DNA from: Georgenia sp. SYP-B2076
GTDB taxonomy: Bacteria; Actinomycetota; Actinomycetes; Actinomycetales; Actinomycetaceae
Direction of reading: 5' to 3'
Assembly: GCF_003991205.1 (NCBI RefSeq)
Contig: NZ_RXOZ01000035.1
Coordinates: 62,001 to 126,000 of the forward strand
DNA length: 64,000 nt
Part shown: positions 9,270 through 18,656 of the stretch, piece by piece
How the letters are laid out: each line of letters opens with the position of its first letter
How positions within the stretch are numbered: the stretch's first letter is position 1
Program-made: the position numbers and the translations under genes
The notes under the pieces: generated by a model
The model's input: the letters and a program-made list of their open reading frames with translations, nothing else
Databases searched by the model: none
Told to the model about the DNA's origin: nothing

Positions 9270-9769
9270 GCCTGGCTGTCTGTCCGGGGTCCTTCGACCC
9301 CATCACGCTGGGCCACGTGGACGTCGTGCGCCGCGCCCGGGAGATGTTCGACGAGGTGGTCATCGCCGTCGCGCACAACCCGGCCAAGCGGTACCTCTTC
9401 GCGCCCGAGGAGCGGGTCGGGCTCGCCCGCGCCGCGCTCGCCGACCTCGACGGGGTGCGGGTGGCGCTCGTCCCCGGGCTCCTCGCGCGCTACTGCGCCG
9501 ACGTCGGCGCCGCGGCCATCGTCAAGGGGCTGCGCGGCGCCGCCGACTTCGACGCCGAGCAGTCCATGGCGCTGATGAACCGGCACCTGGCCGGCGTGGA
9601 GACCGTCTTCATCATGGGGGACCCGACCCTCGGGCACGTGGCGTCTTCCCTGGTCAAGGACGTGGCCAGCCACGGCGGCCGCGTCGACGACCTCGTTCCC
9701 CCCGCGGTGGCCGCCGCGCTGCAGCAGATCCTTCCCCGTCCGCCGAGCCCGCAGGAGAGCAACCGATGA
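9266..9769 (+). CDS. coaD: Pantetheine-phosphate adenylyltransferase (PPAT)
   Basis: Converts 4'-phosphopantetheine and ATP to dephospho-CoA, the fourth step of CoA synthesis. The 167-residue length is typical. The nucleotidyltransferase motif appears as CPGSFDPITLGH near the N-terminus, with VKGLRGAADFDAEQSMALMNRHL and SSLVKDVA further on. Most homologues have ITNGH and a different segment before SSLVK (here IMGDPTLGHVA), so some active-site loop residues differ. A strong GGGAGGA lies before the ATG. The stop overlaps the next start (ATGA). Confidence 0.95.
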   Translation: MSLAVCPGSFDPITLGHVDVVRRAREMFDEVVIAVAHNPAKRYLFAPEERVGLARAALADLDGVRVALVPGLLARYCADVGAAAIVKGLRGAADFDAEQSMALMNRHLAGVETVFIMGDPTLGHVASSLVKDVASHGGRVDDLVPPAVAAALQQILPRPPSPQESNR

Positions 9770-10269
9770 CCGCCAGCAGCCAGACCGAGGAAGAGGGCTA
9801 CTCGCTCATCTCCATCCTCGACGAGCTCACCGAGATGCTCGACCACGCCCGCGCGATGCCCATGTCGGCGTCCGTGCTCGTGAACAAGGCCGAGGCCCTG
9901 GACCTGCTCGACGCCGCCCGCGCCGTCGTGCCCGAGGAGATCCACGCGGCGGACGACATCGTGGCCGACGCCGACGCCGTCCTGGAACGCGCGAGCGAGC
10001 GCGCCGAGCAGATCGTGGCGGACGCGGCGGCCGAGGCCGAGCGCCTCGTCGCCGCCGAGCGCATCGTCGCCCTCGCCGAGGAGCGGGCGCGCCAGGTCGT
10101 GGCGGACGCGAAGGCGCAGGCCGCCAAGCTCGCCGCCGACGCCAACGACTACTGCGACCGCCAGCTCGCCCAGTTCGAGATCGACCTCGGCGCGATCACC
10201 ACCCAGGTGCGCGCCGGCCGGGAGGCGATCGCGGCCCGCGCCGGCCGCGCCCCGGCCGCCGACGAGTAG
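9766..10269 (+). CDS. Coiled-coil protein of the coaD-yceD interval (DivIVA/AtpF-like)
   Basis: A 167-residue, highly charged Ala/Glu/Arg-rich protein with no membrane segment. The middle (about residues 60-140) is a heptad-rich helix, e.g. ASERAEQIVADAAAEAERL, predicted as a coiled coil; N- and C-termini are short and less regular. Proteins of this kind sit between coaD and yceD in many actinobacteria and are variously labelled cell-division initiation or ATP-synthase-B-like. The start overlaps the coaD stop, so it belongs to that operon. Function is unknown; a scaffold role is inference. Confidence 0.7.
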   Translation: MTASSQTEEEGYSLISILDELTEMLDHARAMPMSASVLVNKAEALDLLDAARAVVPEEIHAADDIVADADAVLERASERAEQIVADAAAEAERLVAAERIVALAEERARQVVADAKAQAAKLAADANDYCDRQLAQFEIDLGAITTQVRAGREAIAARAGRAPAADE

Positions 10270-10381
10270 CGGCCGCGCGAGTACCATCGAAGGCTGGCCC
10301 GGCGGCCCATCGCGCCGATCGGGCAGCCCGGCCGAACCCCGGCCCCGCCCCGGCGGGGCCCGCAACACACTCAGGAGCCTC

Positions 10382-10990
10382 ATGGACGCCCGATCGCCGC
10401 TCGTGGTCAGCACGCACGAGCTCGGCCGCCGACCGGGGACGATGCGCACGTACGAGCGCACCGTGCCCGCCCCGGCAGACCTCGGCACCACCGTCATCGG
10501 GGTGCCCGTCGGGTCCGACGTCGAGCTGGACCTGCGCCTGGAGGCCGTCATGGACGGTGTCCTGGTGACCGGCCGCGCCGGCGTCGACCTGCACGGTGAG
10601 TGCGTGCGGTGCCTGCGCGACATCGACGACACGCTCACCGTGGACCTCTCCGAGCTCTACTACTACCCGGGCACCCGCGAGCACCTCACCGCCGACGGCG
10701 ACGAGGAGGCCGAGGACCTGCCCGAGCTGGTGGGCGAGCTCCTCGACCTCGAGCCCACCCTGCGCGACGCCGTGGTGCTCGCTCTGCCGTTCCGGCCGCT
10801 GTGCCGGCCGGACTGCGCGGGCCTGTGCCCGGAGTGCGGGGAGCGCCTCGACGACCTCCCGGCCGACCACCACCACGAGCAGCTGGACCCGCGCTGGTCC
10901 GTCCTCGGCTCCGTCTTCGCCACCGAGCCCGACGAGGCCGGGCGCGAGGACACGGGACAGGCGACGCCGGGCGACGGCGCCGCCCGGTGA
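10382..10990 (+). CDS. yceD: YceD family protein (DUF177, 23S rRNA accumulation protein)
   Basis: DUF177 protein of 202 residues. The N-terminal half carries [17 protein letters not shown] and the C-terminal half [13 protein letters not shown], giving two cysteine pairs that probably bind zinc, followed by an acidic tail. YceD proteins affect 23S rRNA accumulation and are normally encoded beside rpmF. Here rnc starts 29 nt after the stop and no L32 gene lies between. The upstream 112-nt gap contains a GC-rich inverted repeat (ggccccgccccggcggggccc) before an AGGAG ribosome-binding site. Confidence 0.88.
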   Translation: MDARSPLVVSTHELGRRPGTMRTYERTVPAPADLGTTVIGVPVGSDVELDLRLEAVMDGVLVTGRAGVDLHGECVRCLRDIDDTLTVDLSELYYYPGTREHLTADGDEEAEDLPELVGELLDLEPTLRDAVVLALPFRPLCRPDCAGLCPECGERLDDLPADHHHEQLDPRWSVLGSVFATEPDEAGREDTGQATPGDGAAR

Positions 10991-11018
10991 GCACGGCACG
11001 CACGTCGAGGAGCACGCC

Positions 11019-11786
11019 ATGAGCAAGAAGCACCTGCGGACCGCGACGGTCGAGGAGCCCGCGCGCGCGGACGTGGAGACCCTCACCGCGGCCCTGGGCA
11101 CCACCATCGACCCCGAGCTGCTCGTGCTGGCCCTGACGCACCGCTCCTTCGCCCACGAGGCGGGCGGCATCCCCACCAACGAGCGCCTGGAGTTCCTCGG
11201 GGACTCGGTGCTGGGCCTGATCGTGACCGAGTTCCTCTACCGCGCCCACTCGGACATGCCCGAGGGCGACCTCGCGCGGATGCGCGCGGCCACCGTCAGC
11301 CAGCGGGCGCTGGCCGAGGTCGCGCGCGAGCTCAACCTCGGCGCGTACATCCTGCTGGGCCGCGGCGAGCTCGTGACCGGCGGGCGCGAGAAGGACTCGA
11401 TCCTCTCCGACACCGTCGAGGCCCTGATCGGCGCGACGTACCTGTGCCACGGTCTCGAGCACACCCGCACGGTCGTCGAGCGCCTCGTCGGGCGCCTGCT
11501 CGTGCAGGCGGCGCGCCTGGGCGCGGGGCTGGACTGGAAGACGTCGCTGCAGGAGCTGGCGGCCGAGCGCGGCCTCGGCAGCCCCAGCTACGTCGTCACC
11601 GGTTCCGGCCCCGACCACGCACGCACGTTCTCCGCCGTCGTGATGCTGGAGGGCGCCGAGCGCGGACGCGGCGTGGGCAGCTCCAAGAAGCTTGCCGAGC
11701 AGAACGCCGCCGAGGACGCCTACGCGCGCCTCGCGGGCGACGCCGTGGCCGGCGCCGACGACCTCACCGCGGGCGAGACCGCCTGA
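11019..11786 (+). CDS. rnc: Ribonuclease III
   Basis: Double-strand-specific endoribonuclease that matures rRNA and degrades structured RNA. The 255-residue protein has an N-terminal RNase III domain with the signature [15 protein letters not shown] (about residues 49-63), the second acidic cluster [10 protein letters not shown], and a C-terminal dsRNA-binding domain (about 170-240) ending in [25 protein letters not shown] lies eight nt before the chosen ATG. mutM starts two nt after its stop. The gene follows yceD directly; the rpmF gene common at this junction is missing. Confidence 0.95.
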   Translation: MSKKHLRTATVEEPARADVETLTAALGTTIDPELLVLALTHRSFAHEAGGIPTNERLEFLGDSVLGLIVTEFLYRAHSDMPEGDLARMRAATVSQRALAEVARELNLGAYILLGRGELVTGGREKDSILSDTVEALIGATYLCHGLEHTRTVVERLVGRLLVQAARLGAGLDWKTSLQELAAERGLGSPSYVVTGSGPDHARTFSAVVMLEGAERGRGVGSSKKLAEQNAAEDAYARLAGDAVAGADDLTAGETA

Positions 11787-11788
11787 CG

Positions 11789-12829
11789 GTGCCCGAGCTA
11801 CCCGAGGTCGAGACCGTCCGCGCCGGGCTGGCCGCCCGCGTGGTCGGCCGCACCGTCGCCGACGTGGAGGTCCTCCACCCGCGCAGCGTCCGCCGCCAGC
11901 CGGGTGGCGCCACGGATCTGGCGGCCCGGCTGCGGGGCCGCACCCTCACCGCCGCGGTGCGCCGCGGCAAGTACCTCTGGCTCACGTACGGCGAGGACGT
12001 CGCGGCCGCGCCCGACGAGGCGCTCCTGGCCCACCTTGGCATGAGCGGCCAGCTGCTCGTCCAGGAGCCCGACGGCGCCCGGGCGAGCATCGGGGAGCCC
12101 GGCATGGTGGCGGCGGCGGTCGGAGACCCGGGCCGGTTCCTCGCCGCGCCGGGGGAGCGGCCCCTAGACCTGACCGCCACGCTCCCCCCGACCCTGGTGC
12201 GCACCATCCCCGCCACCACCGCGCATCTGCGTGCGCGCCTGACGTTCCACGACGGCGGCCAGCTGTGGTTCGTCGACCAGCGCACCTTCGGCCACCTCAT
12301 GGCGGTGGGCACGGTGCCGACCGACGACGGGGCCGCCGGCGGGCTCGGGTCCGACGCACCCGTGCTGCCGGCGCCGGTCGCGCACATCGCCCGCGACCTG
12401 CTCGACCCCGCCCTCGACCGCGCCGCGCTCGTGCGCCGCACCCGCACCCGCCGCACCGAGGTCAAGCGCGCGCTGCTGGACCAGAGCCTCGTCTCCGGCG
12501 TCGGGAACATCTACGCCGACGAGGCGCTGTGGCGCGCCCGCCTGCACGGCGCGCGGCGCACCGACCGCCTGAGCCCGGCCCGGCTGGGTGAGCTCTTCGA
12601 CGCCGCCGCCGAGGTGATGCGCGAGGCCCTCGCCGTGGGCGGGACGAGCTTCGACGCCCTGTACGTCGACGTCGAGGGCGCGGCCGGCTTCTTCGCGAGG
12701 TCCCTGGCGGTGTACGGCCGCGCCGGCCTGCCGTGCCCGCGGTGCGGCGCGCCGGTGCGCCGCGAGCAGTTCATGAACCGCGGGTCGTTCTCGTGCCCCC
12801 GGTGCCAGCGCCGCCCCGCCGCCGGGTGA
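11789..12829 (+). CDS. mutM: Formamidopyrimidine-DNA glycosylase (Fpg/MutM)
   Basis: Bifunctional glycosylase/AP lyase removing 8-oxoG and formamidopyrimidines. The GTG start gives the required mature N-terminus [10 protein letters not shown], in which Pro2 is the nucleophile and Glu3 the acid. Helix-two-turn-helix sequence ([19 protein letters not shown]) and a C-terminal four-Cys zinc finger, CPRCG...CPRC, are intact. At 346 residues it is longer than the usual 270-290, owing to Ala/Gly-rich insertions near residues 90-120 and 170-195. It is in the rnc operon. The stop codon lies in a 20-bp tandem duplication. Confidence 0.95.
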   Translation: MPELPEVETVRAGLAARVVGRTVADVEVLHPRSVRRQPGGATDLAARLRGRTLTAAVRRGKYLWLTYGEDVAAAPDEALLAHLGMSGQLLVQEPDGARASIGEPGMVAAAVGDPGRFLAAPGERPLDLTATLPPTLVRTIPATTAHLRARLTFHDGGQLWFVDQRTFGHLMAVGTVPTDDGAAGGLGSDAPVLPAPVAHIARDLLDPALDRAALVRRTRTRRTEVKRALLDQSLVSGVGNIYADEALWRARLHGARRTDRLSPARLGELFDAAAEVMREALAVGGTSFDALYVDVEGAAGFFARSLAVYGRAGLPCPRCGAPVRREQFMNRGSFSCPRCQRRPAAG

Positions 12830-12860
12830 CCCGCCCCGCCGCCCGGTGACCCGCACCGCC
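12821..12860 (+). repeat. 20-bp tandem duplication spanning the mutM stop codon
   Basis: gccgggtgacccgccccgcc (12821-12840) is followed by gcccggtgacccgcaccgcc (12841-12860), 18 of 20 identical. The first copy holds the mutM TGA at 12827 and the second repeats it at 12847 in another frame. Confidence 0.9.
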
Positions 12861-12908
12861 GGGCGCCGCGCCAGGTCGCGCCCGCGGATGTTCGGCGGGC
12901 GGATTCGG

Positions 12909-12923
12909 TAGGCTCACCTCGTG
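12909..12923 (+). promoter_or_regulatory. Putative leaderless promoter (-10 TAGGCT) for response regulator
   Basis: TAGGCT at 12909-12914 precedes the GTG at 12921 by six nt, with no ribosome-binding site. The spacer cacctc is identical to that of the ABC ATPase gene at 4791. Confidence 0.5.
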
Positions 12924-13580
12924 CCCACCCCGTACGAGAAACAAGCAGAGCGCGACATCCGCGTCATGATCGTCGACGACCACGAGGTCGTCCGCCGCGG
13001 CATCGCCGAGATCGTCGACCGCTCCGACGGCCTGACCGTCGTCGCCGAGGCCGGGTCTGTCGCGGAGGCCGTGCGCCGCGCCCCGCTCGTGCGCCCCGAG
13101 GTCGTCCTCGTCGACCTCCAGCTCCCGGACGGCACCGGCATTGACATCATCACCGCGCTGCGCGAGCACGTGCCCGCCGCGCGTCCCATCGTGCTGACGT
13201 CCTTCGACGACGACGACGCCCTGGCCGCGGCGCTGCACGCCGGCGCGAAGGCCTACCTCCTCAAGACCGTGCGCGGCGCCGAGATCGCCGACGTCGTCAA
13301 GGCGGTGGCGTCCGGCCGGACGCTCCTGGACGAGCGGACCGTCACGCGGCGGCGCGCGGACCACGACGACCCGACGGCGGACCTGACGCCCTCCGAGCGC
13401 AAGGTCCTCGAGCTCATCGGTGACGGGATGTCCAACCGTGAGATCGGCGAGCGGCTCGGCGTCGCGGAGAAGACCGTGAAGAACCACATCACCGCGCTGC
13501 TGAGCAAGATGGGCCTGCAGCGCCGCACGCAGGTCGCGGCCTGGGTCGCGGGCCAGCGCGCCGCCGGCTGGCGCAGCTGA
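12921..13580 (+). CDS. NarL/LuxR-type response regulator (DevR/DosR-like)
   Basis: Two-component transcription factor of 219 residues. The receiver domain has VMIVDDHEVVRRG, phospho-acceptor Asp65 in VLVDLQLPDG, a Thr switch (VLTSF) and Lys in AYLLKT. A linker leads to a C-terminal LuxR helix-turn-helix with LTPSERKVLELIGDGMSNREIGERLGVAEKTVKNHI-type sequence (split by the usual recognition helix). The NREIG/EKTVKNH wording is that of DevR/DosR regulators of hypoxia. A DevS-like kinase lies 1.2 kb downstream on the other strand, making it the likely partner; a DosR-like box precedes cydA. The start is a leaderless-type GTG; a second in-frame ATG lies at 12966. Confidence 0.88.
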   Translation: MPTPYEKQAERDIRVMIVDDHEVVRRGIAEIVDRSDGLTVVAEAGSVAEAVRRAPLVRPEVVLVDLQLPDGTGIDIITALREHVPAARPIVLTSFDDDDALAAALHAGAKAYLLKTVRGAEIADVVKAVASGRTLLDERTVTRRRADHDDPTADLTPSERKVLELIGDGMSNREIGERLGVAEKTVKNHITALLSKMGLQRRTQVAAWVAGQRAAGWRS

Positions 13581-13717
13581 GGTCTCGCGCGGCCGGGGCC
13601 TGAACGCCCGGCGCCGAGCCGCCCGGGCGGGTGGCTCCCGCGATTCCTGAGCACGCCGCCGCCGGGGCCCGGGCGGCCCCGGCCGGGGCGCGGTGCGCCG
13701 GACTACGCTTGCCGGCA

Positions 13718-14644
13718 GTGACCACCTCCCGCTCGCGCACCTGGCGCCCCGCCTGGCCGTGCCCGGTGGGGCAGATCTCAGGCCAGCTGCGGCACGGCGC
13801 CGGGGACCCGACGTACCGCTCCCTGGACGGCAGCATCTGGCGCGGCCTGCGCACCCCGGCAGGCGTGGTGACCCTGCGGATCGAGCCCCGGCCCGCGCTG
13901 GCGGAGGTGCTCTGCGAGGCGTGGGGACCGGGCGCTGCCTGGGTGCTCGACCAGGTGCCGGCCATGCTCGGAGCCGAGGACGACCCCGGGGGGTTCGACC
14001 CGCGGCACGAGGTGCTGGTGCGGGCTTACCGACGCTTCCGCCACTGGCGCGTCCCACGGACGGGTCTGGTCATGGACTCCCTGGTGCCCGCGATCATCGA
14101 GCAGAAGGTCACCGGCCGGGAGGCGTTCGCCGGGTGGCGGAACCTCGTGCGCCGCTTCGGCGAGCCCGCGCCCGGCCCTGGCGCCGAGCACCAGCTCTGG
14201 GTGGCTCCGAGCCCGGCCCAGCTCCTCGCGATCCCGTCGTGGGACTGGCTGCACCTGGGCGTGGACCCGGCGCGCTCGCGCACGGTGGTGCGCGCCGCAC
14301 AGGTCGCGCCCGCGCTCGAGCGCACGGTGGGCGTCCCGGTCGACGAGGTGGACCGGCGTCTGCAGTCGGTCCCCGGCATCGGGCGGTGGACCTCCGCCGA
14401 GGTGCGCGCGCGGGCGCACGGCGACGCCGACGCGGTCAGCTTCGGCGACTTCCACGTCGCCAAGGACGTCGGGTGGGCCCTGACCGGGGCGCCGGTGGAC
14501 GACGACGGGCTCGCCGAGCTGCTCGAGCCCTACCGGCCGCACCGGCTCCGGGCGCAACGGCTGGTGGAGCTGTCCGGCCAGCGCCCGCCGCGGCGCGGGC
14601 CACGGATGGCGCCCCGCGCGCACCTGCCGACCTGGAGCGGCTAG
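13718..14644 (+). CDS. DNA-3-methyladenine glycosylase II-like (AlkA/HhH-GPD) protein
   Basis: Base-excision repair glycosylase for alkylated purines, 308 residues. The helix-hairpin-helix VPGIGRWTSAEV precedes catalytic Asp244 in SFGDFHVAKD, and IIEQKVTGREAFAGW is the conserved helix before it. The N-terminal third matches the AlkA-type beta domain in length. There is no Ada domain. The GTG start was chosen because TACGCT lies eight nt upstream (leaderless pattern) and no ribosome-binding site is seen. It sits between the response regulator and the convergent kinase gene and may be unrelated to signalling. Confidence 0.85.
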   Translation: MTTSRSRTWRPAWPCPVGQISGQLRHGAGDPTYRSLDGSIWRGLRTPAGVVTLRIEPRPALAEVLCEAWGPGAAWVLDQVPAMLGAEDDPGGFDPRHEVLVRAYRRFRHWRVPRTGLVMDSLVPAIIEQKVTGREAFAGWRNLVRRFGEPAPGPGAEHQLWVAPSPAQLLAIPSWDWLHLGVDPARSRTVVRAAQVAPALERTVGVPVDEVDRRLQSVPGIGRWTSAEVRARAHGDADAVSFGDFHVAKDVGWALTGAPVDDDGLAELLEPYRPHRLRAQRLVELSGQRPPRRGPRMAPRAHLPTWSG

Positions 14645-14780
14645 CTCAAGGGGCTGCGACCGCGGCCGTGCTGGGGCCCGCCGTGCCGCGGCCCCCCGCG
14701 TGCCGGGGCCCCCCGCGTGCCGCGACCCCCCATGCCGCGGCCGACCGTGCCGCGCCGCCGGGCGAGGCCGCCCTGAGCCC

Positions 14781-16616
14781 TCAGTTCAGCGGCACCTGCC
14801 AGCTCACCAGGCTGCCCTGCCCCCGCTCGTTCGCGCCCACCGAGAACGTCCCGCCGTGGCGCCGCGCGCGGGCGGCGAGATTCGCCAGGCCCGAGCGGCG
14901 GCTCACGGACGGGTCAACGCCCACGCCGTCGTCCTCGACGTCGACGACCACGCGGCCCGTGGGCCCGTAGCCCAGGACGCTGACGCGCACCTGGACGGAG
15001 GACGCCCGCGCGTGGCGCGCGGCGTTGGACAGGCCCTCGCGGACGACGGCGACGACGTCGTCGGCGATGTCGGCGTCGACCCGGTTGTCGACGAGGTCGC
15101 TGAGCGAGCGCTCGGCGTCGTCGCCGCTCAGGATCGCGCCGTCGACGTCGATGAGCAGCGACGGCGCGAAGCCCAGGCCCGTGCGGGCCAGCGAAGCCTC
15201 CCGGCGCAGGCGTTCCACGAGCACGACGGCGGTGTCCGGCTCACGCAGGGAGTGCACGATGGCCCGGATCTGCTTGACGGCCTCGTCGACGCTGGTGAGC
15301 GACTCCTCCAGGAGCGTGGCGAGCCCCGCCTCGCCCCGGTCGGCGAGCGAGGCCCGGGCGGACTCCAGCTGCATGCCGGTCGCGAAGAGCTGCTGGATGG
15401 CGAGGTCGTGCAGGTCCCGGCCGATGCGGGCGCGCTCGTCCAGGAGGGAGGCCACGTCCTGGGCGTGACGCGCGCCCGCCAGCTCCAGGGCGAGGGCGGC
15501 CTGGTCCGCGACGGACTCCGCCATGGCCAGGTCGTTCTGGTCGAACTCCGGCCGGCCGATCTTGCGCAGCAGCAGGACGACGCCGCGGCCCTCGCCCCGC
15601 AGCATCATCGGTGCGTACAGCGCCGGGCCGAACTGGGCGAGCTGGCGCAGGCGCAGGGTCCGCAACCGGGTGAGGGAGTCGACGATGAGGCCGGCCTTCT
15701 CCTTGAGCACGGTCATCGCGCGCCCGTCCGGGGGGAAGACGAGGCCGATGAGGTCCTCGGCCAGGAACCCCTCGGCGATCTCGCACGCCCACGCTTCGCC
15801 GACGGAGGGCAGGATGATCAGCGCCGTGTCCGCCTCCGCGACCTCGCGCAGGCGCGCGGCGATCATCTCCAGGGCCTCCTCCTCCTCGGTGCCCTCGAGC
15901 AGGGTGGTGGTGATGTCCTGGCTGACGGCGATCCAGCGCTCCCGGCTGCGCGCCTCGGCGTAGAGGCGGGAGTTCTCGATCGCGACGGCGGCGGCCTCGG
16001 CGAGGGTCATCATGTCGTCCGCGTCGTGCCCGGTGAACCCGCCGGGCTTCTCGGCGAGGTACAGCCGGCCGTAGACCTTCTCGCGCACCCGCACGGGCAC
16101 GCCGAGGAAGGAGTGCATCGGCGGGTGCCCGGGCGGGAAGCCCCCGAACTCGGGGTGCGTGGTGAGATCCTCGAGGAGGAGCGGGCCGTCCACCGGGATC
16201 GCGCCGAGGACGCCGTGGCCGCGGGGCGGGTGACCGAGGATCTCCTGCTCCTCCTCGCTCATGCCGACCTGCACGAACGCGGTGGTGGTGCCGCGGGAGT
16301 CGAGCACCCCGAGGGCGGCGTAGCGGGCGCCGGTGAGTCGGGCGGCGCGGTCCACGAAGTTGCGCAGCGCCTCGGCCACGTCGAGGTGGGACGTGAGGTC
16401 GAGGGCGGCGCCGAGCAGGGAGGAGGTGTCGGTGGCGATGGTGTGGCGCCGACCGGCCCGGTCATCGGCGCTCGCGCCCGTCGCGTCGGTGGCCTGCTTC
16501 GGGTGGCTCGCGCTCACCAGGGCGGCCTCGTGGTCGACGTCGGGTGCCGCGGCGTGGAACGGGCAGGCGCCGGCCGTGCCCGCGGTGGCCGCGTCGTGCT
16601 GTCCGTGGGGGTTCAT
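14781..16616 (-). CDS. GAF-GAF-HisKA_3 sensor histidine kinase (DevS/DosT-like)
   Basis: A 611-residue soluble kinase. A variable N-terminus with a Cys-Pro motif (ACPFH, Cys18) is followed by GAF1 (about 70-215), GAF2 (about 235-390), HisKA_3 with phospho-His403 in IGRDLHDLAIQQLF, and an HATPase with VREGLSNAARHA and DDGVGVD. GAF1 contains FPPGHPPMHSFLGVPVRV, closely resembling the haem-binding GAF-A of mycobacterial DevS/DosT; His164 is a candidate ligand. An AGGAGG ribosome-binding site fixes the start. It lies 84 nt downstream of cydC on the same strand, so co-transcription with cydABDC is possible. Oxygen/redox sensing is inferred from the family. Confidence 0.88.
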   Translation of the reverse strand: MNPHGQHDAATAGTAGACPFHAAAPDVDHEAALVSASHPKQATDATGASADDRAGRRHTIATDTSSLLGAALDLTSHLDVAEALRNFVDRAARLTGARYAALGVLDSRGTTTAFVQVGMSEEEQEILGHPPRGHGVLGAIPVDGPLLLEDLTTHPEFGGFPPGHPPMHSFLGVPVRVREKVYGRLYLAEKPGGFTGHDADDMMTLAEAAAVAIENSRLYAEARSRERWIAVSQDITTTLLEGTEEEEALEMIAARLREVAEADTALIILPSVGEAWACEIAEGFLAEDLIGLVFPPDGRAMTVLKEKAGLIVDSLTRLRTLRLRQLAQFGPALYAPMMLRGEGRGVVLLLRKIGRPEFDQNDLAMAESVADQAALALELAGARHAQDVASLLDERARIGRDLHDLAIQQLFATGMQLESARASLADRGEAGLATLLEESLTSVDEAVKQIRAIVHSLREPDTAVVLVERLRREASLARTGLGFAPSLLIDVDGAILSGDDAERSLSDLVDNRVDADIADDVVAVVREGLSNAARHARASSVQVRVSVLGYGPTGRVVVDVEDDGVGVDPSVSRRSGLANLAARARRHGGTFSVGANERGQGSLVSWQVPLN

Positions 16617-16700
16617 GCTCTCCTCCTGCGTGCGCCGCGCGCGCGGCCGCTGGAAGTACCGTAACCGTCGCCGCGGTCCCGCCACCGCGCCCGGGCGGCG

Positions 16701-18656
16701 TCACCGATCCGGGCGTGCCTCCTGCTCGGCGGCCCAGCGGTAGGACGGGACGGAGTCGAGCAGCTCGGCATGGGGGCCACGCGCGACGACGGTGGCGGGT
16801 CCCGCGCCCCCGTCCGGGCGGCCGAGGAGGACGACCTCGTCCGCCGCGCCGAGCGGGGCCAGCCGGTGCGTCACCAGCACCACGCCGCGGGCGCCGTCAC
16901 GCCCCGCGCCCGGGCCCGCGCCCGGCGCGGACGGCACCCGCCCGGCGCCGAGCAGGTCCGTGACGAGCCGGTCCGCGGTGGCGGGGTCCAGGTGCTCGCC
17001 GGGCTCGTCGAGCAGCAGGAGCGGCGCCGGGCTGGCCAGGGCGCGGGCCAGGAGGAGCCGGCGCCGCTCGCCGCCGGAGATGGTGGACGCGTCGGTGCCC
17101 AGGAGCGTGTCGAGGCCATCCGGCAGCCCGGCGAGCCACGGGCCGAGCCCGGCGCGGGTGAGGAGCGCGGTGGCCTCCGCCTCGGTGACGTTGCCGCGGG
17201 CCACGCGCAGGTTCTCCAGCACGGTGGTCTCGAAGACGTGGGCGTCCTCGGCAGTGAGACTCACCTGGCGGCTGACGCGGCCGCGGTCCGCGCCCCACAG
17301 CGCCGAGCCGCCCAGGTCCGCCACGCCCTCGCGGGGCGGGAGGAGCCCCGCGAGGGTGAGCAGGAGTGTGGTCTTGCCGATGCCGCTGGGGCCGACGACC
17401 GCGACGGCCCTGCCGGGCGAGGCGTCGAGGTCGATGCCCCGCGCCACCACCGGGCCGCCCGGCCAGCCGACGCCCAGCCCGCGGGCCGCCAGGTGCGGCA
17501 CGCCCGCGGGTGCGGCCGTCGCGCCTCCGGGTGCGGCGCCCGGACCGGCGCCGGTGCCGCTCGGCGCGGCGGGGGAGCCGGCCGCGTCGAGCAGCGCCAT
17601 GATCCGCAGCGCCGAGCCGGCCGAGCGCACGAGCTGGACGGCCGCGGGGCCCAGGAGGGCGGTGCCCTCGAACGCCGCGAGCGGCGTGAGGACGATGACC
17701 GCGAGCTCAACTTGCGCCATGGAGCCGGCGACCGTGGCGGGGATGCCGAGGACCAGGGCGCCGATGACCGCGATGCCCATGGCGAGGGTGTCGACGCCGG
17801 CGGCCAGGGCGGCCGGTCGCGCGGCGGCGTCCTTCGCCCGGGCGAGGGTGCCCTCGGTGCGGCGCAGGCCCGCGAGCATCGCGTCGACGCGACCGGAGAC
17901 GGTCAGCTCGGCGGCGCCGTCGACCATCGTCATGGCGGTGGCGCTGAGGTCCCCCCGGGCGGCCGTCTGGGCGTGCTCGGCCAGGCGCGCCGCCCGCATG
18001 TTCAGCCACGGTCCCGCCACGCCGGCGAGCAGGAGGCACGCGGCGAGCACCGCGCCGGCGCCCAGGTGCAGCCAGCTCACGAGGACGACGGAGCCCGCCC
18101 CGACGACGGCCGCGACGGCGGCCGGGAGGATGGCGCGGACCACCACGTCGCCCACGGCGTCGACGTCGGCGCCGGTGCGGGCGAGGAGGTCGCCGCGGCG
18201 CAGCCCGGCCACGGCGTCGGTGCGCCCGTCGGCCAGGGTGCGGTAGACGTGCTCGCGCAGCGACGCCATGCCGCGCAGGGCGACCTCGTGGGAGGCGAGA
18301 CGCTCGAGGTAGCGCATGAGCGCCCGGGAGATGCCGAACGTGCGCACCGCCACGCTCGCGACGGAGAGCTCGAGGACCGGCGGCATCTGCGACGCGCGGG
18401 CGATCAGCCACGCCGCGCAGGCGCTCAGGGCCACCGCGCTGCCCAGGCCGGCGCTGCCGGCGAGGACCGCCCACAGGAGCCGGACCCGGTCGAGGTCGAG
18501 CAGCCGGACGGCCCGGCGCAGCGCGTGGCGCTCCTCCGCCGGCAGCACCTGCGCACGGGACGGCCCTTGGCCGCGGGGGCGGCCGGTGGCGGGCGTGGCC
18601 CGGGCGGGGGTCGCTCGGGCGTGGGTCGAGCGCGCAGGGGAGGCCGGTCGGCTCAC
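16701..18656 (-). CDS. cydC: Thiol reductant ABC exporter subunit CydC
   Basis: Fused permease-ATPase half of the CydDC exporter that sends glutathione/cysteine-type thiols out and is needed for cytochrome bd assembly. The 651-residue protein has a long Pro/Ala/Arg-rich N-terminus (about 60 residues), a six-TM region (about 75-340), an Ala/Gly/Pro-rich linker, then an ATPase domain with GPSGIGKTTLLL, signature ISGGERRRLLLARAL and LLLLDEPGEHLD. The start is a GTG overlapping the cydD stop (GTGA). It is the last cyd gene; the sensor kinase follows after 84 nt. Confidence 0.9.
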   Translation of the reverse strand: MSRPASPARSTHARATPARATPATGRPRGQGPSRAQVLPAEERHALRRAVRLLDLDRVRLLWAVLAGSAGLGSAVALSACAAWLIARASQMPPVLELSVASVAVRTFGISRALMRYLERLASHEVALRGMASLREHVYRTLADGRTDAVAGLRRGDLLARTGADVDAVGDVVVRAILPAAVAAVVGAGSVVLVSWLHLGAGAVLAACLLLAGVAGPWLNMRAARLAEHAQTAARGDLSATAMTMVDGAAELTVSGRVDAMLAGLRRTEGTLARAKDAAARPAALAAGVDTLAMGIAVIGALVLGIPATVAGSMAQVELAVIVLTPLAAFEGTALLGPAAVQLVRSAGSALRIMALLDAAGSPAAPSGTGAGPGAAPGGATAAPAGVPHLAARGLGVGWPGGPVVARGIDLDASPGRAVAVVGPSGIGKTTLLLTLAGLLPPREGVADLGGSALWGADRGRVSRQVSLTAEDAHVFETTVLENLRVARGNVTEAEATALLTRAGLGPWLAGLPDGLDTLLGTDASTISGGERRRLLLARALASPAPLLLLDEPGEHLDPATADRLVTDLLGAGRVPSAPGAGPGAGRDGARGVVLVTHRLAPLGAADEVVLLGRPDGGAGPATVVARGPHAELLDSVPSYRWAAEQEARPDR

